64,000 nucleotides of DNA from Rallus limicola. Taxonomy: Eukaryota > Chordata > Aves > Gruiformes > Rallidae. This document shows positions 24,021 through 36,296 of this stretch, one piece after another. The notes under the pieces were generated by a model. It worked only from the letters and a program-made list of their open reading frames with translations. It was not told where the DNA came from and made no database searches. The stretch is from positions 275,122 through 339,121 of the forward strand of contig JAKCOZ010000258.1 in NCBI GenBank assembly GCA_022605955.1. Direction: 5' to 3'. Each line of letters begins with the position of its first letter. Position 1 is the first letter of the stretch. The translations under genes were made by a program, and so were the position numbers.

Positions 24021-26198
24021 ATGCCTTTCAGTCCTAGCTTCTTTACTTTGGGAGTTATTGCTGGACGTTTAGCATGTTGTGACCTGCAGTCTGCTAGGGC
24101 CGAGAAAAGCACCGTAGGAGGTTCCAGGCATGTTCCCTCTTTCCAGGCAAAGGAAAAGGCTGAGAGCCAAAGTGACAGGGTCTGCTCGTGTGTCCTGTTA
24201 GGAGGTTTCAGACAAGCTATGCCTTTCAGGCCTAGCTTCTTTACTTTGGGAGTTATTGCTGGACGTTTAGCATGTTTTGAACTGCAGTCTGCTAGGGCCG
24301 AGAAAAGCACCGTAGGAGGTTCCAGGCATGTTCCCTCTTTCCAGGCAAAGGAAAAGGCTGAGAGCCAAAGTGACAGGGTCTGCTCGTGTGTCCTGTTAGG
24401 AGGTTTCAGACGAGCTATGCCTTTCAGGCCTAGCTTCTTTACTTTAGAAGTTATTGCTGGACGTTTAGCATTTTTTGAACTGCAGTCTGCTAGGGCCGAG
24501 AAAAGCACCGTAGGAGGTTCCAGGCATGTTCCCTCTTTCCAGGCAAAGGAAAAGGCTGAGAGCCAAAGTGACAGGGTCTGCTCGTGTGTCCTGTCAGGAG
24601 GTTTCAGACAAGCTATGCCTTTCAGGCCTAGCTTCTTTACTTTGGAAGTTATTGCTGGACGTTTAGCATGTTTTGAACTGCAGTCTGCTAGGGCCGAGAA
24701 AAGCACCGTAGGAGGTTCCGGGCATGTTCCCTCTTTCCAGGCAAAGGAAAAGGCTGAGAGCCAAAGTGACAGGGTCTGCTCGTGTGTCCAGTTAGGAGGT
24801 TTTAGACAAGCTATGCCTTTCAGGCCTAGCTTCTTTACTTTGGGAGTTATTGCTGGACGTTTAGCATGTTTTGAACTGCAGTCTGCTAGGGCCGAGAAAA
24901 GCACCGTAGGAGGTTCCAGGCATGTTCCCTCTTTCCAGGCAAAGGAAAAGGCTGAGAGCCAAAGTGACAGGGTCTGCTCGTGTGTCCTGTTAGGAGGTTT
25001 CAGACGAGCTATGCCTTTCAGGCCTAGCTTCTTTACTTTGGGAGTTATTGCTGGACGTTTAGCATGTTTTGAACTGCAGTCTGCTAGGGCCGAGAAAAGC
25101 ACCGTAGGAGGTTCCAGGCATGTTCCCTCTTTCCAGGCAAAGGAAAAGGCTGAGAGCCAAAGTGACAGGGTCTGCTCGTGTGTCCTGTTAGGAGGTTTCA
25201 GACAAGCTATGCCTTTCAGGCCTAGCTTCTTTACTTTGGGAGTTATTGCTGGACGTTTAGCATGTTGTGACCTGCAGTCTGCTAGGGCCGAGAAAAGCAC
25301 CGTAGGAGGTTCCAGGCATGTTCCCTCTTTCCAGGCAAAGGAAAAGGCTGAGAGCCAAAGTGACAGGGTCTGCTCGTGTGTCCTGTCAGGAGGTTTCAGA
25401 CAAGCTATGCCTTTCAGGCCTAGCTTCTTTACTTTGGGAGTTATTGCTGGACGTTTAGCATGTTTTGAACTGCAGTCTGCTAGGGCCGAGAAAAGCACCG
25501 TAGGAGGTTCCAGGCATGTTCCCTCTTTCCAGGCAAAGGAAAAGGCTGAGAGCCAAAGTGACAGGGTCTGCTTGTGTGTCCTGTTAGGAGGTTTCAGACA
25601 AGCTATGCCTTTCAGGCCTAGCTTCTTTACTTTGGGAGTTATTGCTGGACGTTTAGCATGTTTTGAACTGCAGTCTGCTAGGGCCGAGAAAAGCACCGTA
25701 GGAGGTTCCAGGCATGTTCCCTCTTTCCAGGCAAAGGAAAAGGCTGAGAGCCAAAGTGACAGGGTCTGCTCGTGTGTCCTGTTAGGAGGTTTCAGACAAG
25801 CTATGCCTTTCAGGCCTCGCTTCTTTACTTTGGGAGTTATTGCTGGACGTTTAGCATGTTTTGAACTGCAGTCTGCTAGGGCCGAGAAAAGCACCGTAGG
25901 AGGTTCCAGGCATGTTCCCTCTTTCCAGGCAAAGGAAAAGGCTGAGAGCCAAAGTGACAGGGTCTGCTCGTGTGTCCTGTTAGGAGGTTTCAGACAAGCT
26001 ATGCCTTTCAGGCCTAGCTTCTTTACTTTGGGAGTTATTGCTGGACGTTTAGCATGTTTTTAACTGCAGTCTGCTAGGGCCGAGAAAAGCACCGTAGGAG
26101 GTTCCAGGCATGTTCCCTCTTTCCAGGCAAAGGAAAAGGCTGAGAGCCAAAGTGACAGGGTCTGCTCGTGTGTCCTGTTAGGAGGTTTCAGACAAGCT
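24021..26198 (+). repeat. Family B HOR block, 11 monomers
   Basis: Order is P S E(G56T) E S S D S S R SX. It contains the eight-monomer match to 4815-6398. Monomer 124 has CCAGTTAGG and GTTTTAGAC but keeps CTGCTCG, whereas the other related E monomers have CTGATCG. So the T176A and C189T marks can exist without C165A. Confidence 0.83.
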
Positions 26199-28178
26199 AT
26201 GCCTTTCAGTCCTAGCTTCTTTACTTTGGGAGTTATTGCTGGACGTTTAGCATGTTGTGACCTGCAGTCTGCTAGGGCCGAGAAATGCAACGTAGGAGGT
26301 TCCAGGCATGTTCCCTCTTTCCAGGCAAAGGAAAAGGCTGAGAGCCAAAGTGACAGGGTCTGCTCGTGTGTCCTGTTAGGAGGTTTCAGACAAGCTATGC
26401 CTTTCAGGCCTCGCTTCTTTACTTTGGGAGTTATTGCTGGACGTTTAGCATGTTTTGAACTGCAGTCTGCTAGGGCCGAGAAAAGCACCGTAGGAGGTTC
26501 CAGGCATGTTCCCTCTTTCCAGGCAAAGGAAAAGGCTGAGAGCCAAAGTGACAGGGTCTGCTCGTGTGTCCTGTTAGGAGGTTTCAGACAAGCTATGCCT
26601 TTCAGGCCTAGCTTCTTTACTTTGGGAGTTATTGCTGGACGTTTAGCATGTTTTGAACTGCAGTCTGCTAGGGCCGAGAAAAGCACCGTAGGAGGTTCCA
26701 GGCATGTTCCCTCTTTCCAGGCAAAGGAAAAGGCTGAGAGCCAAAGTGACATGGTCTGCTCGTGTGTCCTGTTAGGAGGTTTCAGACGAGCTATGCCTTT
26801 CAGGCCTAGCTTCTTTACTTTGGGAGTTATTGCTGGACGTTTAGCATGTTTTGAACTGCAGTCTGCTAGGGCCGAGAAAAGCACCGTAGGAGGTTCCAGG
26901 CATGTTCCCTCTTTCCAGGCAAAGGAAAAGGCTGAGAGCCAAAGTGACAGGGTCTGCTCGTGTGTCCTGTTAGGAGGTTTCAGACAAGCTATGCCTTTCA
27001 GGCCTCGCTTCTTTACTTTGGGAGTTATTGCTGGACGTTTAGCATGTTTTGAACTGCAGTCTGCTAGGGCCGAGAAAAGCACCGTAGGAGGTTCCAGGCA
27101 TGTTCCCTCTTTCCAGGCAAAGGAAAAGGCTGAGAGCCAAAGTGACAGGGTCTGCTCGTGTGTCCTGTTAGGAGGTTTCAGACAAGCTATGCCTTTCAGG
27201 CCTAGCTTCTTTACTTTGGGAGTTATTGCTGGACGTTTAGCATGTTTTGAACTGCAGTCTGCTAGGGCCGAGAAAAGCACCGTAGGAGGTTCCAGGCATG
27301 TTCCCTCTTTCCAGGCAAAGGAAAAGGCTGAGAGCCAAAGTGACAGGGTCTGCTCGTGTGTCCTGTTAGGAGGTTTCAGACAAGCTATGCCTTTCAGGCC
27401 TAGCTTCTTTACTTTGGGAGTTATTGCTGGACGTTTAGCATGTTTTTAACTGCAGTCTGCTAGGGCCGAGAAAAGCACCGTAGGAGGTTCCAGGCATGTT
27501 CCCTCTTTCCAGGCAAAGGAAAAGGCTGAGAGCCAAAGTGACAGGGTCTGCTCGTGTGTCCTGTTAGGAGGTTTCAGACAAGCTATGCCTTTCAGTCCTA
27601 GCTTCTTTACTTTGGGAGTTATTGCTGGACGTTTAGCATGTTGTGACCTGCAGTCTGCTAGGGCCGAGAAAAGCACCGTAGGAGGTTCCAGGCATGTTCC
27701 CTCTTTCCAGGCAAAGGAAAAGGCTGAGAGCCAAAGTGACAGGGTCTGCTCGTGTGTCCTGTTAGGAGGTTTCAGACAAGCTATGCCTTTCAGGCCTAGC
27801 TTCTTTACTTTGGGAGTTATTGCTGGACGTTTAGCATGTTTTGAACTGCAGTCTGCTAGGGCCGAGAAAAGCACCGTAGGAGGTTCCAGGCATGTTCCCT
27901 CTTTCCAGGCAAAGGAAAAGGCTGAGAGCCAAAGTGACAGGGTCTGCTCGTGTGTCCTGTTAGGAGGTTTCAGACAAGCTATGCCTTTCAGGCCTAGCTT
28001 CTTTACTTTGGGAGTTATTGCTGGACGTTTAGCATGTTTTGAACTGTAGTCTGCTAGGGCCGAGAAAAGCACCGTAGGAGGTTCCAGGCATGTTCCCTCT
28101 TTCCAGGCAAAGGAAAAGGCTGAGAGCCAAAGTGACAGGGTCTGCTCGTGTGTCCTGTTAGGAGGTTTCAGACAAGCT
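26199..28178 (+). repeat. Family B decamer, copy 1 (1,980 bp)
   Basis: Order is P R S S R S SX P S S. The first P monomer has GAAATGCAACG (near 26283), a double change shared only with the copy that starts at 28179. The last monomer has CTGTAG at 28044-28049, which abolishes its PstI site and puts a TAG in the plus frame. One private change, GACATGGTC, lies near 26752. Confidence 0.87.
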
Positions 28179-29564
28179 ATGCCTTTCAGTCCTAGCTTCT
28201 TTACTTTGGGAGTTATTGCTGGACGTTTAGCATGTTGTGACCTGCAGTCTGCTAGGGCCGAGAAATGCAACGTAGGAGGTTCCAGGCATGTTCCCTCTTT
28301 CCAGGCAAAGGAAAAGGCTGAGAGCCAAAGTGACAGGGTCTGCTCGTGTGTCCTGTTAGGAGGTTTCAGACAAGCTATGCCTTTCAGGCCTCGCTTCTTT
28401 ACTTTGGGAGTTATTGCTGGACGTTTAGCATGTTTTGAACTGCAGTCTGCTAGGGCCGAGAAAAGCACCGTAGGAGGTTCCAGGCATGTTCCCTCTTTCC
28501 AGGCAAAGGAAAAGGCTGAGAGCCAAAGTGACAGGGTCTGCTCGTGTGTCCTGTTAGGAGGTTTCAGACAAGCTATGCCTTTCAGGCCTAGCTTCTTTAC
28601 TTTGGGAGTTATTGCTGGACGTTTAGCATGTTTTGAACTGCAGTCTGCTAGGGCCGAGAAAAGCACCGTAGGAGGTTCCAGGCATGTTCCCTCTTTCCAG
28701 GCAAAGGAAAAGGCTGAGAGCCAAAGTGACAGGGTCTGCTCGTGTGTCCTGTTAGGAGGTTTCAGACGAGCTATGCCTTTCAGGCCTAGCTTCTTTACTT
28801 TGGGAGTTATTGCTGGACGTTTAGCATGTTTTGAACTGCAGTCTGCTAGGGCCGAGAAAAGCACCGTAGGAGGTTCCAGGCATGTTCCCTCTTTCCAGGC
28901 AAAGGAAAAGGCTGAGAGCCAAAGTGACAGGGTCTGCTCGTGTGTCCTGTTAGGAGGTTTCAGACAAGCTATGCCTTTCAGGCCTCGCTTCTTTACTTTG
29001 GGAGTTATTGCTGGACGTTTAGCATGTTTTGAACTGCAGTCTGCTAGGGCCGAGAAAAGCACCGTAGGAGGTTCCAGGCATGTTCCCTCTTTCCAGGCAA
29101 AGGAAAAGGCTGAGAGCCAAAGTGACAGGGTCTGCTCGTGTGTCCTGTTAGGAGGTTTCAGACAAGCTATGCCTTTCAGGCCTAGCTTCTTTACTTTGGG
29201 AGTTATTGCTGGACGTTTAGCATGTTTTGAACTGCAGTCTGCTAGGGCCGAGAAAAGCACCGTAGGAGGTTCCAGGCATGTTCCCTCTTTCCAGGCAAAG
29301 GAAAAGGCTGAGAGCCAAAGTGACAGGGTCTGCTCGTGTGTCCTGTTAGGAGGTTTCAGACAAGCTATGCCTTTCAGGCCTAGCTTCTTTACTTTGGGAG
29401 TTATTGCTGGACGTTTAGCATGTTTTTAACTGCAGTCTGCTAGGGCCGAGAAAAGCACCGTAGGAGGTTCCAGGCATGTTCCCTCTTTCCAGGCAAAGGA
29501 AAAGGCTGAGAGCCAAAGTGACAGGGTCTGCTCGTGTGTCCTGTTAGGAGGTTTCAGACAAGCT
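28179..29564 (+). repeat. Family B heptamer, tandem copy of 26199-27584
   Basis: Order is P R S S R S SX, the first seven monomers of the preceding decamer, including GAAATGCAACG near 28263. Over this 1,386 bp the only difference I noticed is the private GACATGGTC in the left copy. This is one of the more recent-looking duplications in the left half. Confidence 0.88.
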
Positions 29565-30950
29565 ATGCCTTTCAGGCCTAGCTTCTTTACTTTGGGAGTT
29601 ATTGCTGGACGTTTAGCATGTTGTGACCTGCAGTCTGCTAGGGCCGAGAAAAGCAACGTAGGAGGTTCCAGGCATGTTCCCTCTTTCCAGGCAAAGGAAA
29701 AGGCTGAGAGCCAAAGTGACAGGGTCTGCTCGTGTGTCCTGTTAGGAGGTTTCAGACAAGCTATGCCTTTCAGGCCTAGCTTCTTTACTTTGGGAGTTAT
29801 TGCTGGACGTTTAGCATGTTTTGAACTGCAGTCTGCTAGGGCCGAGAAAAGCACCGTAGGAGGTTCCAGGCATGTTCCCTCTTTCCAGGCAAAGGAAAAG
29901 GCTGAGAGCCAAAGTGACAGGGTCTGCTCGTGTGTCCTGTTAGGAGGTTTCAGACAAGCTATGCCTTTCAGGCCTAGCTTCTTTACTTTGGGAGTTATTG
30001 CTGGACGTTTAGCATGTTTTGAACTGCAGTCTGCTAGGGCCGAGAAAAGCACCGTAGGAGGTTCCAGGCATGTTCCCTCTTTCCAGGCAAAGGAAAAGGC
30101 TGAGAGCCAAAGTGACAGGGTCTGCTCGTGTGTCCTGTTAGGAGGTTTCAGACGAGCTATGCCTTTCAGGCCTAGCTTCTTTACTTTAGAAGTTATTGCT
30201 GGACGTTTAGCATTTTTTGAACTGCAGTCTGCTAGGGCCGAGAAAAGCACCGTAGGAGGTTCCAGGCATGTTCCCTCTTTCCAGGCAAAGGAAAAGGCTG
30301 AGAGCCAAAGTGACAGGGTCTGCTCGTGTGTCCTGTCAGGAGGTTTCAGACAAGCTATGCCTTTCAGGCCTAGCTTCTTTACTTTGGAAGTTATTGCTGG
30401 ACGTTTAGCATGTTTTGAACTGCAGTCTGCTAGGGCCGAGAAAAGCACCGTAGGAGGTTCCAGGCATGTTCCCTCTTTCCAGGCAAAGGAAAAGGCTGAG
30501 AGCCAAAGTGACAGGGTCTGATCGTGTGTCCAGTTAGGAGGTTTTAGACAAGCTATGCCTTTCAGGCCTAGCTTCTTTACTTTGGGAGTTATTGCTGGAC
30601 GTTTAGCATGTTTTGAACTGCAGTCTGCTAGGGCCGAGAAAAGCACCGTAGGAGGTTCCAGGCATGTTCCCTCTTTCCAGGCAAAGGAAAAGGCTGAGAG
30701 CCAAAGTGACAGGGTCTGCTCGTGTGTCCTGTTAGGAGGTTTCAGACAAGCTATGCCTTTCAGGCCTCGCTTCTTTACTTTGGGAGTTATTGCTGGACGT
30801 TTAGCATGTTTTTAACTGCAGTCTGCTAGGGCCGAGAAAAGCACCGTAGGAGGTTCCAGGCATGTTCCCTCTTTCCAGGCAAAGGAAAAGGCTGAGAGCC
30901 AAAGTGACAGGGTCTGCTCGTGTGTCCTGTTAGGAGGTTTCAGACAAGCT
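29565..30950 (+). repeat. Family B segment matching 4221-5408
   Basis: Monomers 149-154 read D S S E(G56T) E S, then RX. They match monomers 21-26 in order and in rare marks: AAGCAACG, GCATTTTTTG, CTGTCAGG, then CTGATCG with CCAGTTAGG. The spacing is 128 monomers (25,344 bp). Confidence 0.83.
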
Positions 30951-33900
30951 ATGCCTTTCAGTCCTAGCTTCTTTACTTTGGGAGTTATTGCTGGACGTTT
31001 AGCATGTTGTGACCTGCAGTCTGCTAGGGCCGAGAAAAGCACCGTAGGAGGTTCCAGGCATGTTCCCTCTTTCCAGGCAAAGGAAAAGGCTGAGAGTCAA
31101 AGTGACAGGGTCTGCTCGTGTGTCCTGTTAGGAGGTTTCAGACAAGCTATGCCTTTCAGGCCTAGCTTCTTTACTTTGGGAGTTATTGCTGGACGTTTAG
31201 CATGTTTTGAACTGCAGTCTGCTAGGGCCGAGAAAAGCACCGTAGGAGGTTCCAGGTATGTTCCCTCTTTCCAGGGAAAGGAAAAGGCTGAGAGCCAAAG
31301 TGACAGGGTCTGCTCGTGTGTCCTGTTAGGAGGTTTCAGACAAGCTATGCCTTTCAGGCCTAGCTTCTTTACTTTAGAAGTTATTGCTGGACGTTTAGCA
31401 TGTTTTGAACTGCAGTCTGCTAGGGCCGAGAAAAGCACCGTAGGAGGTTCCAGGCATGTTCCCTCTTTCCAGGCAAAGGAAAAGGCTGAGAGCCAAAGTG
31501 ACAGGGTCTGCTCGTGTGTCCTGTTAGGAGGTTTCAGACAAGCTATGCCTTTCAGGCCTAGCTTCTTTACTTTGGGAGTTATTGCTGGACGTTTAGCATG
31601 TTTTGAACTGCAGTCTGCTAGGGCCGAGAAAAGCACCGTAGGAGGTTCCAGGCATGTTCCCTCTTTCCAGGCAAAGGAAAAGGCTGAGAGCCAAAGTGAC
31701 AGGGTCTGCTCGTGTGTCCTGTTAGGAGGTTTTAGACAAGCTATGCCTTTCAGGCCTAGCTTCTTTACTTTGGGAGTTATTGCTGGACGTTTAGCATGTT
31801 TTGAACTGCAGTCTGCTAGGGCCGAGAAAAGCACCGTAGGAGGTTCCAGGCATGTTCCCTCTTTCCAGGCAAAGGAAAAGGCTGAGAGCCAAAGTGACAG
31901 GGTCTGCTCGTGTGTCCCGTTAGGAGGTTTCAGACAAGCTATGCCTTTCAGGCCTCGCTTCTTTACTTTGGGAGTTATTGCTGGACGTTTAGCATGTTTT
32001 GAACTGCAGTCTGCTAGGGCCGAGAAAAGCACCGTAGGAGGTTCCAGGCATGTTCCCTCTTTCCAGGCAAAGGAAAAGGCTGAGAGCCAAAGTGACAGGG
32101 TCTGCTCGTGTGTCCTTTTAGGAGGTTTCAGACAAGCTATGACTTTCAAGCCTCGCTTCTTTACTTTGGGAGTTATTGCTGGACGTTTAGCATGTTTTGA
32201 ACTGCAGTCTGCTAGGGCCGAGAAAAGCACCGTAGGAGGTTCCAGGCATGTTCCCTCTTTCCAGGCAAAGGAAAAGGCTGAGAGCCAAAGTGACAGGGTC
32301 TGCTCGTGTGTCCTGTTAGGAGGTTTCAGACAAGCTATGCCTTTCAGGCCTAGCTTCTTTACTTTGGGACTTATTGCTGGACGTTTAGCATGTTTTGAAC
32401 TGCAGTCTGCTAGGGCCGAGAAAAGCACCGTAGGAGGTTCCAGGCATGTTCCCTCTTTCCAGGCAAAGGAAAAGGCTGAGAGCCAAAGTGACAGGGTCTG
32501 CTCGTGTGTCCTGTTAGGAGGTTTCAGACAAGCTATGCCTTTCAGGCCTAGCTTCTTTACTTTGGGAGTTATTGCTGGACGTTTAGCATGTTTTGAACTG
32601 CAGTCTGCTAGGGCCGAGAAAAGCACCGTAGGAGGTTCCAGGCATGTTCCCTCTTTCCAGGCAAAGGAAAAGGCTGAGAGCCAAAGTGACAGGGTCTGCT
32701 CGTGTGTCCTGTTAGGAGGTTTCAGACAAGCTATGCCTTTCAGGCCTCGCTTCTTTACTTTGGGAGTTATTGCTGGACGTTTAGCATGTTTTGAACTGCA
32801 GTCTGCTAGGGCCGAGAAAAGCACCGTAGGAGGTTCCAGGCATGTTCCCTCTTTCCAGGCAAAGGAAAAGGCTGAGAGCCAAAGTGACAGGGTCTGCTCG
32901 TGTGTCCTGTTAGGAGGTTTCAGACAAGCTATGCCTTTCAGGCCTAGCTTCTTTACTTTGGGAGTTATTGCTGGACGTTTAGCATGTTTTGAACTGCAGT
33001 CTGCTAGGGCCGAGAAAAGCACCGTAGGAGGTTCCAGGCATGTTCCCTCTTTCCAGGCAAAGGAAAAGGCTGAGAGCCAAAGTGACAGGGTCTGCTCGTG
33101 TGTCCTGTTAGGAGGTTTCAGACAAGCTATGCCTTTCAGGCCTCGCTTCTTTACTTTGGGAGTTATTGCTGGACGTTTAGCATGTTTTGAACTGCAGTCT
33201 GCTAGGGCCGAGAAAAGCACCGTAGGAGGTTCCAGGCATGTTCCCTCTTTCCAGGCAAAGGAAAAGGCTGAGAGCCAAAGTGACAGGGTCTGCTCGTGTG
33301 TCCTGTTAGGAGGTTTCAGACAAGCTATGCCTTTCAGTCCTAGCTTCTTTACTTTGGGAGTTATTGATGGACGTTTAGCATGTTTTGAACTGCAGTCTGC
33401 TAGGGCCGAGAAAAGCACCGTAGGAGGTTCCAGGCATGTTCCCTCTTTCCAGGCAAAGGAAAAGGCTGAGAGCCAAAGTGACAGGGTCTGCTCGTGTGTC
33501 CTGTTAGGAGGTTTCAGACAAGCTATTCCTTTCAGGCCTAGCTTCTTTACTTTGGGAGTTATTGCTGGACGTTTAGCATGTTTTGAACTGCAGTCTGCTA
33601 GGGCCGAGAAAAGCACCGTAGGAGGTTCCAGGCATGTTCCCTCTTTCCAGGCAAAGGAAAAGGCTGAGAGCCAAAGTGACAGGGTCTGCTCGTGTGTCCT
33701 GTTAGGAGGTTTCAGACAAGCTATGCCTTTCAGGCCTAGCTTCTTTACTTTGGGAGTTATTGCTGGACGTTTAGCATGTTGTGACCTGCAGTCTGCTAGG
33801 GCCGAGAAAAGCACCGTAGGAGGTTCCAGGCATGTTCCCTCTTTCCAGGCAAAGGAAAAGGCTGAGAGCCAAAGTGACAGGGTCTGCTCGTGTGTCCTGT

Positions 33901-34118
33901 CAGGAGGTTTCAGACAAGCTATGCCTTTCAGGCCTAGCTTCTTTACTTTGGGAGTTATTGCTGGACGTTTAGCATGTTTTGAACTGCAGTCTGCTAGGGC
34001 CGAGAAAAGCACCGTAGGAGGTTCCAGGCATGTTCCCTCTTTCCAGGGAAAGGAAAAGGCTGAGAGCCAAAGTGACAGGGTCTGCTCGTGTGTCCTGTTA
34101 GGAGGTTTCAGACAAGCT
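30951..34118 (+). repeat. Family A-like remnant and mixed monomers
   Basis: Order is Pt Sq E S S R K S S R S R, then a G12T monomer with ATTGATGG, S, D, Sq. The opening resembles family A, but no M or Y monomer follows. The CCCGTTAGG mark (near 31918) and ATTGATGG mark (near 33364) also occur at about 22215 and 21088, but in the opposite relative order. The region looks like a scrambled relative of 19467-24020. Confidence 0.7.
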
Positions 34119-34910
34119 ATGCCTTTCAGGCCTCGCTTCTTTACTTTGGGAGTTATTGCTGGACGTTTAGCATGTTTTGAACTGCAGTCTGCTAGGGCCG
34201 AGAAAAGCACCGTAGGAGGTTCCAGGCATGTTCCCTCTTTCCAGGCAAAGGAAAAGGCTGAGAGCCAAAGTGACAGGGTCTGCTCGTGTGTCCTGTTAGG
34301 AGGTTTCAGACAAGCTATGCCTTTCAGGCCTAGCTTCTTTACTTTGGGAGTTATTGCTGGACGTTTAGCATGTTTTGAACTGCAGTCTGCTAGGGCCGAG
34401 AAAAGCACCGTAGGAGGTTCCAGGCATGTTCCCTCTTTCCAGGCAAAGGAAAAGGCTGAGAGCCAAAGTGACAGGGTCTGCTCGTGTGTCCTGTTAGGAG
34501 GTTTCAGACGAGCTATGCCTTTCAGGCCTAGCTTCTTTACTTTGGGAGTTATTGCTGGACGTTTAGCATGTTTTGAACTGCAGTCTGCTAGGGCCGAGAA
34601 AAGCACCGTAGGAGGTTCCAGGCATGTTCCCTCTTTCCAGGCAAAGGAAAAGGCTGAGAGCCAAAGTGACAGGGTCTGCTCGTGTGTCCTGTTAGGAGGT
34701 TTCAGACAAGCTATGCCTTTCAGGCCTCGCTTCTTTACTTTGGGAGTTATTGCTGGACGTTTAGCATGTTTTGAACTGCAGTCTGCTAGGGCCGAGAAAA
34801 GCACCGTAGGAGGTTCCAGGCATGTTCCCTCTTTCCAGGCAAAGGAAAAGGCTGAGAGCCAAAGTGACAGGGTCTGCTCGTGTGTCCTGTTAGGAGGTTT
34901 CAGACAAGCT

Positions 34911-36296
34911 ATGCCTTTCAGGCCTAGCTTCTTTACTTTGGGAGTTATTGCTGGACGTTTAGCATGTTTTGAACTGCAGTCTGCTAGGGCCGAGAAAAGC
35001 ACCGTAGGAGGTTCCAGGCATGTTCCCTCTTTCCAGGCAAAGGAAAAGGCTGAGAGCCAAAGTGATAGGGTCTGCTCGTGTGTCCTGTTAGGGGGTTTCA
35101 GACAAGCTATGCCTTTCAGGCCTAGCTTCTTTCCTTTGGGAGTTATTGCTGGACGTTTAGCATGTTTTGAACTGCAGTCTGCTAGGGCCGAGAAAAGCAC
35201 CGTAGGAGGTTCCAGGCATGTTCCCTCTTTCCAGGCAAAGGAAAAGGCTGAGAGCCAAAGTGACAGGGTCTGCTCGTGTGTCCTGTTAGGAGGTTTTAGA
35301 CAAGCTATGCCTTTCAGGCCTAGCTTCTTTACTTTGGGAGTTATTGCTGGACGTTTAGCATGTTTTGAACTGCAGTCTGCTAGGGCCGAGAAAAGCACCG
35401 TAGGAGGTTCCAGGCATGTTCCCCCTTTCCAGGCAAAGGAAAAGGCTGAGAGCCAAAGTGACAGGGTCTGCTCGTGTGTCCTGTTAGGAGGTTTCAGACA
35501 AGCTATGCCTTTCAGGCCTAGCTTCTTTACTTTGGGAGTTATTGCTGGACGTTTAGCATGTTTTGAACTGCAGTCTGCTAGGGCCGAGAAAAGCACCGTA
35601 GGAGGTTCCAGGCATGTTCCCTCTTTCCAGGCAAAGGAAAAGGCTGAGAGCCAAAGTGACAGGGTCTGCTCGTGTGTCCTGTTAGGAGGTTTCAGACAAG
35701 CTATGCCTTTCAGGCCTAGCTTCTTTACTTTGGGAGTTATTGCTGGACGTTTAGCATGTTTTGAACTGCAGTCTGCTAGGGCCGAGAAAAGCACCGTAGG
35801 AGGTTCCAGGCATGTTCCCTCTTTCCAGGCAAAGGAAAAGGCTGAGAGCCAAAGTGACAGGGTCTGCTCGTGTGTCCTGTTAGGAGGTTTCAGACAAGCT
35901 ATGCCTTTCAGGCCTAGCTTCTTTACTTTGGGAGTTATTGCTGGACGTTTAGCATGTTTTGAACTGCAGTCTGCTAGGGCCGAGAAAAGCACCGTAGGAG
36001 GTTCCAGGCATGTTCCCTCTTTCCAGGCAAAGGAAAAGGCTGAGAGCCAAAGTGACAGGGTCTGCTCGTGTGTCCTGTTAGGAGGTTTCAGACAAGCTAT
36101 GCCTTTCAGGCCTAGCTTCTTTACTTTGGGAGTTATTGCTGGACGTTTAGCATGTTTTGAACTGCAGTCTGCTAGGGCCGAGAAAAGCACCGTAGGAGGT
36201 TCCAGGCATGTTCCCTCTTTCCAGGCAAAGGAAAAGGCTGAGAGCCAAAGTGACAGGGTCTGCTCGTGTGTCCTGTTAGGAGGTTTCAGACAAGCT
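34911..36296 (+). repeat. Run of seven near-consensus S monomers
   Basis: Monomers 176-182 are all S type with no HOR marks. They carry only private single-base changes, for example GTGATAGG at 35066, GGGGGTTTC at 35093, TTCCTTTGG at 35133 and CCCCCTTTC at 35424. The lack of shared marks separates this run from the HOR families on both sides. Confidence 0.8.

Noticed and set aside
35084..35097. TTAGGGGG resembling telomeric repeat
   Set aside because: It is one private A-to-G change in a single monomer (TTAGGAGG to TTAGGGGG), with no tandem telomere units.
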